DNA of 64,000 nt from positions 124,001 through 188,000 of the forward strand of contig JAQOOI010000050.1 in assembly GCA_028554645.1 (NCBI GenBank), written 5' to 3'. Under the pieces are notes generated by a model, which searched no databases, was not told the origin of the DNA, and saw only the letters and a program-made list of their open reading frames with translations. This DNA is from Omphalotus guepiniiformis (Eukaryota; Basidiomycota; Agaricomycetes; Agaricales; Omphalotaceae). Position 1 is the first letter of the stretch; the number at the start of each line of letters is the position of its first letter. Positions 45,730-57,403 of the stretch are shown in pieces. The translations under genes were made by a program, and so were the position numbers.

Positions 45730-46780
45730 CTACTCATCAGTAGTCATGTCAGTAGTAGAGGTAGATTCTACAGAGTCCATGGAGTCATCTCCGTCGCCTC
45801 TAAACTACCTTTAAGAAACTTCTTCTTAATAACTAACGAGAGATTGTCTGCCAGCTTCTGCATGTCATGATAACAAGCACTGTTGGTTTGGACGATGTGC
45901 GCGAGAGTAGAATACCTAGTACAAAGGCAATTGTGAATAGCCTTAAGAGATTCAAGCATGAGTTGGTTGTAATCGTAGTATGGGACAAAAGCAAGTGTCT
46001 TAAGGACACTAGTATGTGCCATATCACATAGGACCATCTCAACTATAATGAATAATGTCAGAAGGTATAAGGAATACTATTAAGTGTGTACTTACAGTCA
46101 GTTTCTTCACTAAGGTTTGAAACAGCTGTTTCCAGCTTAAGTCATTTCTGGCCGGATGTAGCAAAACCCTTCAAAATGTAGTGGCCAGCCTTCCTATACA
46201 CGCCAGAGAATTAATCCAATCCAGGGACTGCTATTGAGTATGGCATGCTTACAATGGCGTGTTGATTTGCAATAAGTTCTGCCTTATGGAACTAGTAACA
46301 AATTAATATATGCCCGGTTGAAAATAATGAGTGACTTACAGTAAGATTCTTGATTGCACTAGCTTCTTTAGCACTGCTAGAGTCCTTAGTACCATCAGTC
46401 ATCTGTAAGAACAAAATGTATAAAATATTAGTACAAAGTCATTTAATAATGGGTGGAAATTACTTACAAGTGCTTCACCGATAGTCTTGTCAAGGAGAGG
46501 GTTAATAATAACTTCAATGTCGTCGTCATTGTCACAAACAGCCTTAGACTTGGGAGTTTCCTTGCCCTTGCATAAAGTTAGATAATGGATATAAGTCTGG
46601 TAGAAATTTGTACCTTGCATTTATGATTGTTATCTTCTTCTTTAGCCTTAGCAACTGCTTCAGCAGCAGCAGCAGCATTCTTGAGACATTCTTGAACCAT
46701 ATGGTAGAGATGTTTCTGGAGTCTGGTTACAGATTGAAGAGGCAATATTTGGGGACGAGCTGCCATAATCACCTGAAGGG
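45730..46780 (-). pseudogene. AO3 of Gyp2, 3' part (exons 2-6), cut by Gyp4
   Basis: Collinear with Gyp1 AO3 (24089 to about 25135), including exon and intron positions, but with frameshifts near 45795 and 46190-46220 and many CG to TG/CA changes. It is interrupted in exon 2 exactly at the 5-bp duplication AAGGG (46776-46780) of the chromovirus Gyp4; exons 1 and the start of 2 continue at 63453-63727. Confidence 0.85.
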
Positions 46781-47243
46781 TGTCACAGTTTTTCCTTATT
46801 CTGTTTATCTGTGACATGTAGTGACTTTTATCATATGCCCATAAGGCTTAGATATAGATTAGATTAGATTAGATAGGACTTAGGTATATGGGGATAGGCT
46901 ATGGTCTAGACTACCTTGGCATCAGCCTTGGCAGGGCTATGTCTTGGCATCAGTCAGTGCATCAGTCAGTACATCAGTCAGCATATGATATCACACATGA
47001 CATCATTAACATCATTGATCAGTTAGCATATGACATCATTGATCAGCCAGCTAGGTATCAAGGGGCTTAGAAGGTATCTGGGGTCCTGATGCCCAAGTAT
47101 ATAAGTAGACAGTTCTAAGCTCTTAAAGCTCAGACTCAAGATAAATCTTATTGTCTTTGACAAGCAATTCTCTTCTCTCACACTAAGCTCAACTCTTTCC
47201 TCAATCTTTGCAACAAGTAGCAGGTGAGTAAAGAATTGTGATA
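46781..47243 (+). repeat. 5' LTR of Gyp4
   Basis: 463 bp, TGTCACAG..TTGTGATA. TATA box TATATAAG at 47098-47105. The probable transcript start is about 33 bp later, at CAGACTCAAGATA (47131-47143). Contains reiterated CATCAGTCAG words (46948-46985) and an extra 24 bp (about 47028-47051) absent from the 3' LTR. Confidence 0.93.
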
Positions 47244-47257
47244 CTATCTTGAGTCTG
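47131..47257 (+). promoter_or_regulatory. Self-priming pair: R start (47131-47143) and primer-binding site (47245-47257)
   Basis: CAGACTCAAGATA at the predicted 5' end of the RNA is the exact reverse complement of TATCTTGAGTCTG, which begins one base after the 5' LTR. This is the layout used by Tf1/sushi-type chromoviruses, in which the 5' end of the RNA folds back to prime reverse transcription instead of a tRNA. No tRNA-like TGG start is present at the LTR end. Confidence 0.75.
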
Positions 47258-47785
47258 GCTTCTTTGCCTGTCACTGCTGTAAAGGGTGGCAGGCTGCATC
47301 TTGTTTGCAGGTTGCACAGTCTTGTGTATTGATGTCTTTGGGTTCTGGGGGCAAAAGCCATTGTTGCTGCAAAGAGCAATGTGCTTGACACTGTTGCTGC
47401 AAAGAATAGTTGTCTTTGTTGGGAAGTACCTTACCTTTAACAAGGAAAAGGGTGGCTATTATGGCTACATGCTAACCTTCTTGCCAGTCCCTAGGTGTAA
47501 GGGGTACCTGCTGCGCTGTATAGCGTTGAGCAACAAGCTGGTGTCTTTGGACAGCCATGAGCCTTAGGGCATAGACAGCAAACCAGTCTTGGGCAGGTAT
47601 AGGAGATGTGCAAATACATCTCTGAAACCATTTGCTACATGGTTGGGACCCATGTAGAGATCTCCCATCCCATACATCAAGACTCTTCAAGATTTGTGCA
47701 ACGCAACATGTTGCTTTCATCTTTTCCTTCCTGTACTTTGTCTGCTGAAATAGGGATATTGTACTCATGCCATTTGCTAGCAGCC
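47258..47785 (+). other. Gyp4 leader
   Basis: Non-coding between the primer-binding site and ORF0. It has short repeats (CACTGTTGCTGCAAAGA twice, near 47350-47405) and overlapping frames without support. Possible packaging region, by position only. Confidence 0.4.
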
Positions 47786-47948
47786 ATGCCATCACGATTT
47801 ATTGTTGCTCGAAATGGATGCACTGCCCAGTACAAATGTATCAAAATTTCTCGGAAGACATGTGCAAAGTTTGCCAATGTAGGCAAGCGTCGCAGAGTCC
47901 ATAAACCGGAATATGCTCCTATTCTTTCACGCCTGCTCACTTTAGCGG

Positions 47949-49327
47949 TGATGCGCCAATTTTTGGCACCTGCATTAAAAGCCAGGTGATTAATCACTTT
48001 AGGCATTTGCAGTGAGGGATATAGAGGGTTGAAAGGTGCCTGCCTTGTCAATCAAAATGTGTTGTGATTTGAGTAATAAAGCATGTTCTATTACCTATGG
48101 TACAACATGTGTATCAAGGTTCTAGGCTAGTCAGTATAGTTGTGATGTAGAGAATTGTTCAATAGCCATCCACTGTTGAATCAGACTCACCCAATCTCGT
48201 AACGAGAACTCTGACATCACAACGTCAATTGCATCATATAATTATTAGGGGAACATCTTCCTCCGGTCAATAAAGATTAAAAACCCAGCGGAAACTAAAA
48301 ATGGATGGAACACGAAATAGAGTCAAAATAATGGATCTAGAATAGTTTTGGGGTACTTACTCCTTAATTAATTGCCAGGAACAAAAGTTGATTGAGGAAA
48401 TTTGCTTCAATTAATTGTCTGGTGAAAATTGCTTGACAAGAAACCAGTTAGGAGGTGTAAAAACTTGATCAGTAAAATTTCTCGGAATACTACTGAATTG
48501 GAGGAGTTCCTTTGACGAAACAATGTGATACTTTGAGGGGTATAATCTCTATCAGGTGATTAATCCTATGGAACCCGGATGTCTGAGAAATGTCAAGGAA
48601 ATCCGTAAAAATGAAATAAAGGGGCTGAATATTGCTCACAATAAAAATAATGGAATTAAAATGCATTTTTGAGGTTTGCCTCATAAAATAGATCTATAAC
48701 AAGTAATAATGGACATACTTGACACAGATACTTACAACCTACGTACACGGATATAGGTATATATATAAAACAGGACAGTTTAGCTATAATTTCCATTTTT
48801 ATTAATTTTGGACTGGCAGTATGTATAAAAGGGCAGTAACCTGGAGAGAGAAAATCCAGGAGAGTACCATAGAGTCACAGGGTCACTGGGGATTGTCTTT
48901 ATAACATGAATCATGCCTGTGAAGGGAAATCCTACCAAAAACATAAAGTTGCCCTGGTCTGTTTATAGTCCGGTGTTTATTGCAATATTGTATAAAGATC
49001 ATTGTTGGTTGAATTGAACTGGTTGTGTTATTGGAATTGGTTGTTTGATCTTGTGGTCAATTGGTTGTGATTGTGCAGTGAACACCTGTCTTGTTCAAAA
49101 CCGTCTTGTGCTACTTTTTGCCTTAGTGCATTTTTAAAAGCTCAACTATAAAGTTCTTGTGATAAAGATATAAAGTTCTAATAAAGAAGCCATAAGTTTG
49201 GTTGTGCGGAACCTTCGACAACGCCCCCTCAGACTCGCACCTTTCGAGTGACTTGGTTGTTTTGGTTGTTTTTGGGTTTTTGTTCATTAGCCCTTTAGCA
49301 GTTCATTTTCCCGTTTCATTCTCATCA
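47949..49327 (+). mobile_element. Solo LTR1, copy D
   Basis: 1379 bp, starts TGATGCGCC and ends CATTCTCATCA, flanked by GCGG at 47945-47948 and 49328-49331. Same family as copies A, B and C. Conserved block at 49204-49225, TATA word TATAAAAGGGC near 48823. Inserted in ORF0 of Gyp4, whose frame continues across it. Confidence 0.92.
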
Positions 49328-50166
49328 GCGGAACGTATGGATCTTTCAGATAAGTGGAAGGCGGAGTTTGCACAACAGACTCTGCTCTATAGGCTTGTCT
49401 TGGAAAGTTGTTGTCGCGACTAAAAGCAGTCTAGGCTTGAAATCATGCAGATTGAGAAAGATTTTGGGTGTTCAAACATTGGAAACTGAACAATGAGGAC
49501 TAGAGTTCACCCAGACTGCTAGTTGAAACATGAGAACACACTTAGTTACCCAAGCCTGAGTGTAGAGTTAGCTACAGTACATGATATAGTACTTAGCAAC
49601 TGTGACCAATGGGATCATGGAGAGAGATACTAGTTTTGCCCCTCACTTTGTATTGGAGTACCAATGTTCCATGCTAAGTTGAGTTGGTCAGACCCACCCT
49701 CTAAAGACTAGAGACTCTCATGAGTGTTGTTTGATTGTAATCCAAGGGAATGATGGAAGTTACAATTCAATCTGAGAAACATCTAAGTCCACTGGACTAT
49801 CTAACTCTAGCTGGTCTTGCTAACTCAGGTTGGCTGTAAAGACTGAATGCTGAGAGTGCAGACAATCTTGTATTGTTCTGACCAGAGAAATATGTTGTAC
49901 ATTTGGTATTATGCTTAGGATGGTGTTACTACTTGTGAACCACCTTTGTCTGTTGGCTAAAGAGGAAGAATCCTCTAAGTCATTTCTGAAGAAGGGAGTT
50001 AGATACTCAAGCTATCCTACCATGGAGCTAGATGTTGATTCTGGAGTATCCCTCTGAAATGTAACATCTAACTGAGTGATACCCTGAACCCAGACATCCA
50101 AATAGGGAAGAATAAATGATTATTGGGACATAATACTACCCATAGCTTGTTGCTAGAACCAGCTAA

Positions 50167-53100
50167 CACTGGGCCCAGTAAAGCATAATTCCCATAGCAT
50201 TATGTAAGAAATATGCTGATAATATTTTGAGAATTATTAATGTAAGTCTTGAGATTTATTAAAAACTTATTTTTTATAGAATTTTTCTAGAGTTATAATA
50301 TATCTACCATACTTCTACATTAAGTTTCAGAAGATAGTATGATATCTTGAGAGTGTGACAAGTTGTCACAGTGTAGGTCTTCCATTATTTCATCAAGAGT
50401 TATAAAAATCTTATGTTAAAAATATATTATTATAATTTTCTTTCACTATATACTGAATTTACACTATAAATATGGGATTATATATGTCTTGCACTGCATA
50501 GGCCTTACAATCAAGATATCTGCAGAAATAATCTAATAGAATTATAAAAAAACACATGCAATTCTATACTGATCTGAACAATACCATTACAGTTCCAGAA
50601 GAATATTGAAAGTTGATTTGCATAGTTTCAGTGATCTATCTATAAGTAAGTGAGATAGTATCATCATACTTCCACAGAAGTATTGAATGTCAGTTTGCAT
50701 GATTCCACAGATACATTTAAAAGTGTTTTACATAGTATCAACATAAATTACTGTGATCATACCTCTAGAGAAGTATTGAATGATGGTTTACATAGTTCTA
50801 GAAATATATTCAAAAGTGATTTATAAAATCATTATAATATTAGAGAAGTATTCATACTAAATTTTCAGAACTTCAGAGTGGTATTCAACATAGTTTGCAT
50901 AATCCCACAGAAGTATGAATATGTGGTTTGCATAGTGTGAGCATAATTCAAGAAAGGTATTGATGTTGATTTACCATAGGCCCAGTGCAGTATTGAACAT
51001 TAGTTTGCATAGTTCCAGGACAATACTCAAAAGTTGCAAGCATCAGCTCACATCACATGACATTAGCTGGTAGCAGCTGGTAGCAGCTAGCATCAGCTGA
51101 CATCAGCTAGTAGCAGTGAGCAGCAGCAGACATCAGCTACAAGCTAGCAGCAGCTACAAGCAGCTCACATCACATAGCAGCAGCTGACATTAGCTGGCAT
51201 CATCTGGCAGTAGCTAGCACCAGCTGGCACCATATGGCATCAGCTAGGTGTAGCTAGCACCAACTCACAGCATCTACCAGCAGCTCACATCATATAACAG
51301 CAGTTGACATCAGCTGACATCAGCTGGGAGCAGCTAGGAGCAATCTGGCACCAGCTCATAGTATTCACCAGCAGCTCACATCACATGGCAGCAGCTTGCA
51401 GCCCCTAGCATCAGTTGACATTAGCTAGCAATAGCTACAAGCAGCTGACATCAGCTCACAGCATCTACCAGCAGCTCACATCACATAGCAGTAGCTGACA
51501 TCAGCTGGCATGAGCTAGGAGCAGCTGGCATAAGCTCACAGTATCTCCAAATGGCTCACACCATATATCAGCAGCTCACATCAGCTAGGAGCAGCTGGCA
51601 CCAGCTCATAGCATCTACCAGCAGCTCACATCACATGGCAGCAGCTCACATCAGCTAAGAGCAGCTGGTATCAGCAGCAGCTAGCATCAGTTAACATCAG
51701 CTAGCAACAGCTACAAGCAGCTGACATCAGCTCACAACATCTACCAGCAGCTGACATCAGCTAGGAGCAGCTAGCATCAGTTGACATCAGCTAGCAGCAG
51801 CTACAAGCAGCTGACATTAGCTCACAGCATCTACTAGTAGCTAACATCATATGACAGCAGCTGACTTCAGCTGGTATTAGCTAGGAGCAGATGACATTAG
51901 CTAACATTAGCTAGGAGCAGCTGGCATTAGCTAGCAGTAGCTGACACTAGCTGGTATCAGCTAGGAGCAGATGACATCACTCTGGCATGAGGTAGGAGCA
52001 GCTGGCATAAGTTCACAGAATCTACCAGTAGCTGACATCAGCTAGGAGCAGCTAGCATCAGTTGACATCAGCTAGCAGCAGCTCACAGTATCTATCAGCA
52101 GCTCAGGTCAGATAGCAGTAGCTAGGAATAGCTTGACATCAGCTAGCATGATCTTGCAGTAGCTGACAACAGCTGACAACAGCTTACACTATCTAGCATC
52201 AGCTTATATATATTGACAGCTTGCATTATGTAGTACCAGCCAGTATCAGCATTATCTAGCCCTAGCTCATATCAAATAGCAACAGCCCGTGTATCAACCT
52301 TAGACAGCTACTAGCATTTGCTCAAATTATCCAGCACTATCCAGCAGCTGATGTCAGCTGCTGCCAGATGATACTAGCTGATGCCAGCTACTTGTAGCTC
52401 CTGCTAGCTGATGCCACCTGCTATATGATATGGGCTGCTGATAGATGCTGTGAGCTGATGCTATATGGTGCCAGCTGATGCCAGCTAATGTTAGCTGCTG
52501 CTATATGATATAAGCTGCTGGTAGATGCTATGAGTGACTCCTAGATGTTGCCAGCTGCTGCTAATGTGAGCTGCTGGTGAATGCTGTGAGCTGGTGCCAG
52601 CTGCTCCTAGCTGATGTGAGCTACTGCTATATAGTGTGAGCCATTTGTAGATGCTGTGAGCTTATACCAGCTGCTCCTAGCTCATGCCAGCTAATGTCAG
52701 CTACTGCTATGTGATGTGAGCTGCTGGTAGATGCTGTGAGCTGATGTCAGCTACACCTAGCTGATGTCATATGGTGCCAGCTGGTGCTAGCTACTGCCAG
52801 ATGATGCTAGCTAATGTCAGCTGCTGCTATGTGATGTGAGCTGCTTGTAGCTGCTGCTAGATGATACTAGCTGATGCTATATGATGCCAGCTGATGCCAG
52901 CTATTGCTAGATCATGTCAGCTGCTCCTAGCTGATGCCAGCTAATGTTAGCTGCTACTGTATGGTGTGAGCTACTAGTAGATGCTGTGGGTGGCTGCCAG
53001 CTGATGCTACATGATGTGATGCTAGCTGATGCTAGCTGCTTATAGCTAATGCTAGTTGAAGCCAGCTGATGTCAGCTACTGCCATGTGATGTGAGCTGCT

Positions 53101-55754
53101 GGTAGATGCTGTGAGCTGATGTCAGCTGCTGCTATATAATGTGAGCTACTGGTAGATACTGTGAGCTGGTGTGAGCTGATACTAGCTGATGCCAGATAAT
53201 GTTAGCTGCTCCCAGCTGCTCATAGCTAATTCTAGCTGATGTTAGCTGCTGCAATATGGTGTGAGCTACTAGTAGATGCTGTGAGCTGATGTCAGCCGCT
53301 CCCAGCTGCTCATAGCTAATCCTAGCTAATGTTAGCTGCTGCAATATGATGTGAGCTACTAGTAGATGCTATGAGCTAATGTCAGCTGCTGCTAGCTAAT
53401 GTCAGGTGATGCTATCTACTCCTAGCTGATACCAACTAATGTCAGCTACTGCTGCCCCTAGCTAATGTTAGCTGATGTCATCTGCTCCTGGCTGATACCA
53501 GCTGATGTCAGCTACTGGTGGATGGCTGATACTAGCTGGTGCCAGACAATGTCACCTGCTGTTAGATGCTATGAGCTGATGTCAGCTGCCCCCAGCTGCT
53601 CGTAGCTAATCCTAGCTGATGTCAGCTGCTGCAATATGATGTGAGCTACTAGTAGATGCTGTGAGCTAATGTCAGCTGCTTCTAGCTAATGCCAGGTGAT
53701 GTGATCTGCTCCTAGCTGGTACCAGCTGATGTCAGTAGATGCTGTGAGCTGATGTCAGCTGCTTGTAGCTGCTGCTAGCTGATGTCAACTGATGCTAGCT
53801 GCTCCTAGCTGATGTCAGCTGCTGGTAGATGTTGTGAGCTCTATGAGCTGATCCCAGCTGCTCCTAGCTGATGTGAGCTGCTTCTATATGGTGTCAGCCA
53901 CTTGTAGATTCTGTGAACTTATGCCAGCTGCTCCTACCTCATGCCAGAGTGATGTCATCTGCTCCTAGCTGATACCAGCTAGTGTCAGCTACTGCTAGCT
54001 AATGCCAGCTGCTCCTAGCTAATGTTAGCTAATGTCATCTGCTCCTAGCTAATACCAGCTGAAGTCAGCTGCTGTCATATGATGTTAGCTACTAGTAGAT
54101 GCTGTGAGCTAATGTCAGCTGCTTGTAGCTGCTGCTAGCTGATGTCAACTGATGCTAGCTGCTCCTAGCTGATGTCAGCTGCTGGTAGATGTTGTGAGCT
54201 GATGTCAGCTGCTTGTAGCTGTTGCTAGCTGATGTTAACTGATGCTAGCTGCTGCTGATACCAGCTGCTCTTAGCTGATGTGAGCTGCTGCCATGTGATG
54301 TGAGCTGCTGGTAGATGCTATGAGCTGGTGCCAGCTGCTCCTAGCTGATGTGAGCTGCTGATATATGGTGTGAGCCATTTGGAGATACTGTGAGCTTATG
54401 CCAGCTGCTCCTAGCTCATGCCAGCTGATGTCAGCTACTGCTATGTGATGTGAGCTGCTGGTAGATGCTGTGAGCTGATGTCAGCTGCTTGTAGCTATTG
54501 CTAGCTAATGTCAACTGATGCTAGGGGCTGCAAGCTGCTGCCATGTGATGTGAGCTGCTGGTGAATACTATGAGCTGGTGCCAGATTGCTCCTAGCTGCT
54601 CCCAGCTGATGTCAGCTGATGTCAACTGCTGTTATATGATGTGAGCTGCTGGTAGATGCTGTGAGTTGGTGCTAGCTACACCTAGCTGATGCCATATGGT
54701 GCCAGCTGGTGCTAGCTACTGCCAGATGATGCCAGCTAATGTCAGCTGCTGCTATGTGATGTGAGCTGCTTGTAGCTGCTGCTAGCTTGTAGCTGATGTC
54801 TGCTGCTGCTCACTGCTACTAGCTGATGTCAGCTGATGCTAGCTGCTACCAGCTGCTACCAGCTAATGTCATGTGATGTGAGCTGATGCTTGCAACTTTT
54901 GAGTATTGTCCTGGAACTATGCAAACTAATGTTCAATACTGCACTGGGCCTATGGTAAATCAACATCAATACCTTTCTTGAATTATGCTCACACTATGCA
55001 AACCACATATTCATACTTCTGTGGGATTATGCAAACTATGTTGAATACCACTCTGAAGTTCTGAAAATTTAGTATGAATACTTCTCTAATATTATAATGA
55101 TTTTATAAATCACTTTTGAATATATTTCTAGAACTATGTAAACCATCATTCAATACTTCTCTAGAGGTATGATCACAGTAATTTATGTTGATACTATGTA
55201 AAACACTTTTAAATGTATCTGTGGAATCATGCAAACTGACATTCAATACTTCTGTGGAAGTATGATGATACTATCTCACTTACTTATAGATAGATCACTG
55301 AAACTATGCAAATCAACTTTCAATATTCTTCTGGAACTGTAATGGTATTGTTCAGATCAGTATAGAATTGCATGTGTTTTTTTATAATTCTATTAGATTA
55401 TTTCTGCAGATATCTTGATTGTAAGGCCTATGCAGTGCAAGACATATATAATCCCATATTTATAGTGTAAATTCAGTATATAGTGAAAGAAAATTATAAT
55501 AATATATTTTTAACATAAGATTTTCATAACTCTTGATGAAATACCTACACTGTGACAACTTGTCACACTCTCAAGATATCATACTACCTTCTGAAACTTA
55601 CTGTAGAAGTATGGTAGATATATTATAACTCTAGAAAAATTCTATAAAAAATAAGTTTTTAATAAATCTCAAGACTTACATTAATAATTCTCAAAATATT
55701 ATCAGCGTATTTCTTACATAATGCTATGGGAATTATGCGTTACTGGGCCCAGTG
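50167..55754. mobile_element. 5.6-kb foldback DNA transposon with CACTGGGCCC ends
   Basis: Ends CACTGGGCCCAGTAA and its reverse complement; flanked by TAA on both sides (50164-50166, 55755-55757). The empty site in LTR3 copy a (RC of about 6111-6122) reads CCAGCTAAAAGG, confirming the 3-bp duplication. Arms of about 865 bp (50167-51034 and 54894-55754) are near-identical inverted copies with a few CG/TG differences. Each arm has degenerate subterminal repeats around GTTTGCATAGTTCCA and GAAGTATTGAA, and near its inner end the terminal word again in reverse (GGCCCAGTG 50979-50987; CACTGGGCC 54942-54950). The centre is a decamer satellite. No transposase, so non-autonomous. A 3-bp duplication with CACTG ends and subterminal repeats suggests CACTA/EnSpm; a TAA duplication is also typical of PIF/Harbinger. 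Confidence 0.85.
51035..54893. repeat. Decamer satellite, inverted at about 52325
   Basis: About 3.86 kb of ~10-bp units of the form AGCTGNTGNY (right part, 52325-54893) or its reverse complement (left part, 51035-52324). Variants alternate (AGCTGATGTC, AGCTGCTCCT, AGCTGATGCC, AGATGCTGTG), forming higher-order blocks such as ATGTGATGTGAGCTGCTGG that recur many times. The left arm (1.3 kb) is half the length of the right (2.6 kb), so the palindrome is imperfect. Frames here, such as 53344-53132, are repeat translations and not genes. Confidence 0.9.
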
Positions 55755-57403
55755 TAAAAGGAGAAGTACCTCCTGGAGACAAATCAGATGCAAGATCTGG
55801 CCAGATAGACACATGCGCTACTGTACAGCTTGTGGATAATAGTAACGACGGAGTAGGGTCTAGATGACCTCTGAAACGAAGAAGTAACCACTGGATATGC
55901 TAGGAACCTCACCAGCAGCCCCCAGTTAGGAAATCCAAAAGAGTTGCAAATTTCAAAATCATAAAAGATGTTGTCATATGGCACCATTCTGGACTGATAT
56001 TGCGTGCTGTACACCCTGGTTAGATACCCTGGACTTGATTGCCAAGCCACTATATGGACAAAGCGATTTTTATAACAATTTTTATACCCAAGATACCTAT
56101 ACATGACAGTATCTAACTGAAAAATACCTACAAAAATACCTAAAAAAGACACCAATCCCTGCTCAATTAGTCTTTCTGTTATCTATTCTATTTACTCTGC
56201 TCAGATTCCCTTACATTTTCAAGATTTACTATATTTATTTTCTGACCTGTATATAAGAACTACCTACTTGTAGATATTTTTCCTTAAGTTAGGACTGCCT
56301 AGGCTCACTACCAAAGCAGAACTTCTTCTAGACAAAATTTGCCTGGCTCTTAGGAGTTCAGTTATAGAGAAATATACCAGTTGTGCAAACTTCTGTAAAG
56401 TCCCTTGTGGCAAACCTTGAGAGAGATACTGAAACTGTTGCTGCCCCTGCTGTTCTGTCTGTGCTGTTCTGCCTGCTGAAACTGTTGCTGCTACTGTTCT
56501 GATTTATACTGTCACTGTTTGGACCATTGGATTGAGTTGCCCACTCTGATTATTGCCCTGAACCATCCCCCTGAACCCCTGAGAAACTAGTTGCCCTCTG
56601 TCTTGAACCTGTGTTTTTGAGTTGCCCTGTCACTTATACCCTGTTCAGAGCGGACTGCAGACACTTGCTAGCTCAGTATTGAGTTTGATTGTCGAGTTTA
56701 ACTGTGCGGAACCTTTGACAATGCCAGCTACACCTCCACAAACCCCCCTAGAATTGAGTTAGAGGTTGTTTCTTGAGACTCCCTCTCGGTCTAATTCTTG
56801 CACATTATCGTCATTTGGAAGATCATATCTCTGATCCACCCACTTCTCCTCTTAACATCACTTCATCATCACCTTCTCCGGTTCATATTCCTTCACCTGT
56901 TCCCTTCAACCTACACTTTCGGCAAACCAAAATACTCTGTCGCATCCAGGAGTTTGAACCTATTCTCTTCGCTACCAAGGTTCGACTTGAATCCATCTTT
57001 AACAAGTTAAATGAGGAGGATTGCAATAAGAGTTTGGGACTCGCTGTCAAGGTGTCCCTGGAGGTTAGAGACAGTTTATGGACCTGGTGGAACCGTTTAG
57101 AGGAGTTGTATCAGAACCTAGAGGTGATTGGACATTCATTGACTAACTCTCAGTGGAGACAATTGCGGGGGGCTTTAAAGTGTATTGGTGATATATCATT
57201 TGAGAGCCTAAATAGTCGTATACCAGAGATTTGTACTAAGTTAATGAAACTAAACCTCACGTTCCCTTAGAATACAATTCTCTTTATTGGTGTTAATGGC
57301 AAAAGGCATGATTCTTTCCTTTACACTTTGACATTCTTCTTTATTGCAACTTGGCTAACTTTGAGGAGCAGAAATGTCCTCTTATTCTGCATATTAGCCC
57401 GTA

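Larger units (their letters stand above)
49412..56804 (+). mobile_element. LTR3 copy b, split by a foldback element
   Basis: 49412-50166 and 55758-56804 together match the reverse complement of 5067-6867. Starts TGTCGCGACTAAAAGC, ends TTCTTGCACA. The flanks TTGT (49408-49411) and TTAT (56805-56808) fit a 4-bp duplication with one transition, and the ORF0 frame then continues. TATATAAG promoter-like word near 56250; conserved block at 56703-56725. No coding content. Confidence 0.85.
47786..57270 (+). pseudogene. Gyp4 ORF0: unknown ORF before gag, split by two insertions
   Basis: The frame opens at ATG 47786 (MPSRFIVARNGCTAQYKC), runs to LTR1 copy D, resumes after it (AERMDLSDKWKAEFAQQ), is cut by LTR3 copy b at 49411, and resumes at 56805 (RHLEDHISDPPTSP..) to TAG at 57268-57270. 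When insertions and one duplication copy are ignored, the frame is continuous over about 235 codons with no stop. It contains a basic region (CAKFANVGKRRRVHKPEYAP), a proline/serine linker and a helical C-terminal half with WTWWNRLEELYQ. No known domain. It lies 133 bp upstream of gag. It may be a true extra retroelement protein or a captured host exon. Confidence 0.6.

Noticed and set aside
53132..53344. 70-codon frame in the foldback element
   Set aside because: Translation of the decamer satellite; no start context, composition dictated by the repeat.
51035..54893. CRISPR-like array
   Set aside because: The units are ~10 bp without spacers, degenerate and inverted around 52325; this is a satellite inside a eukaryotic transposon.
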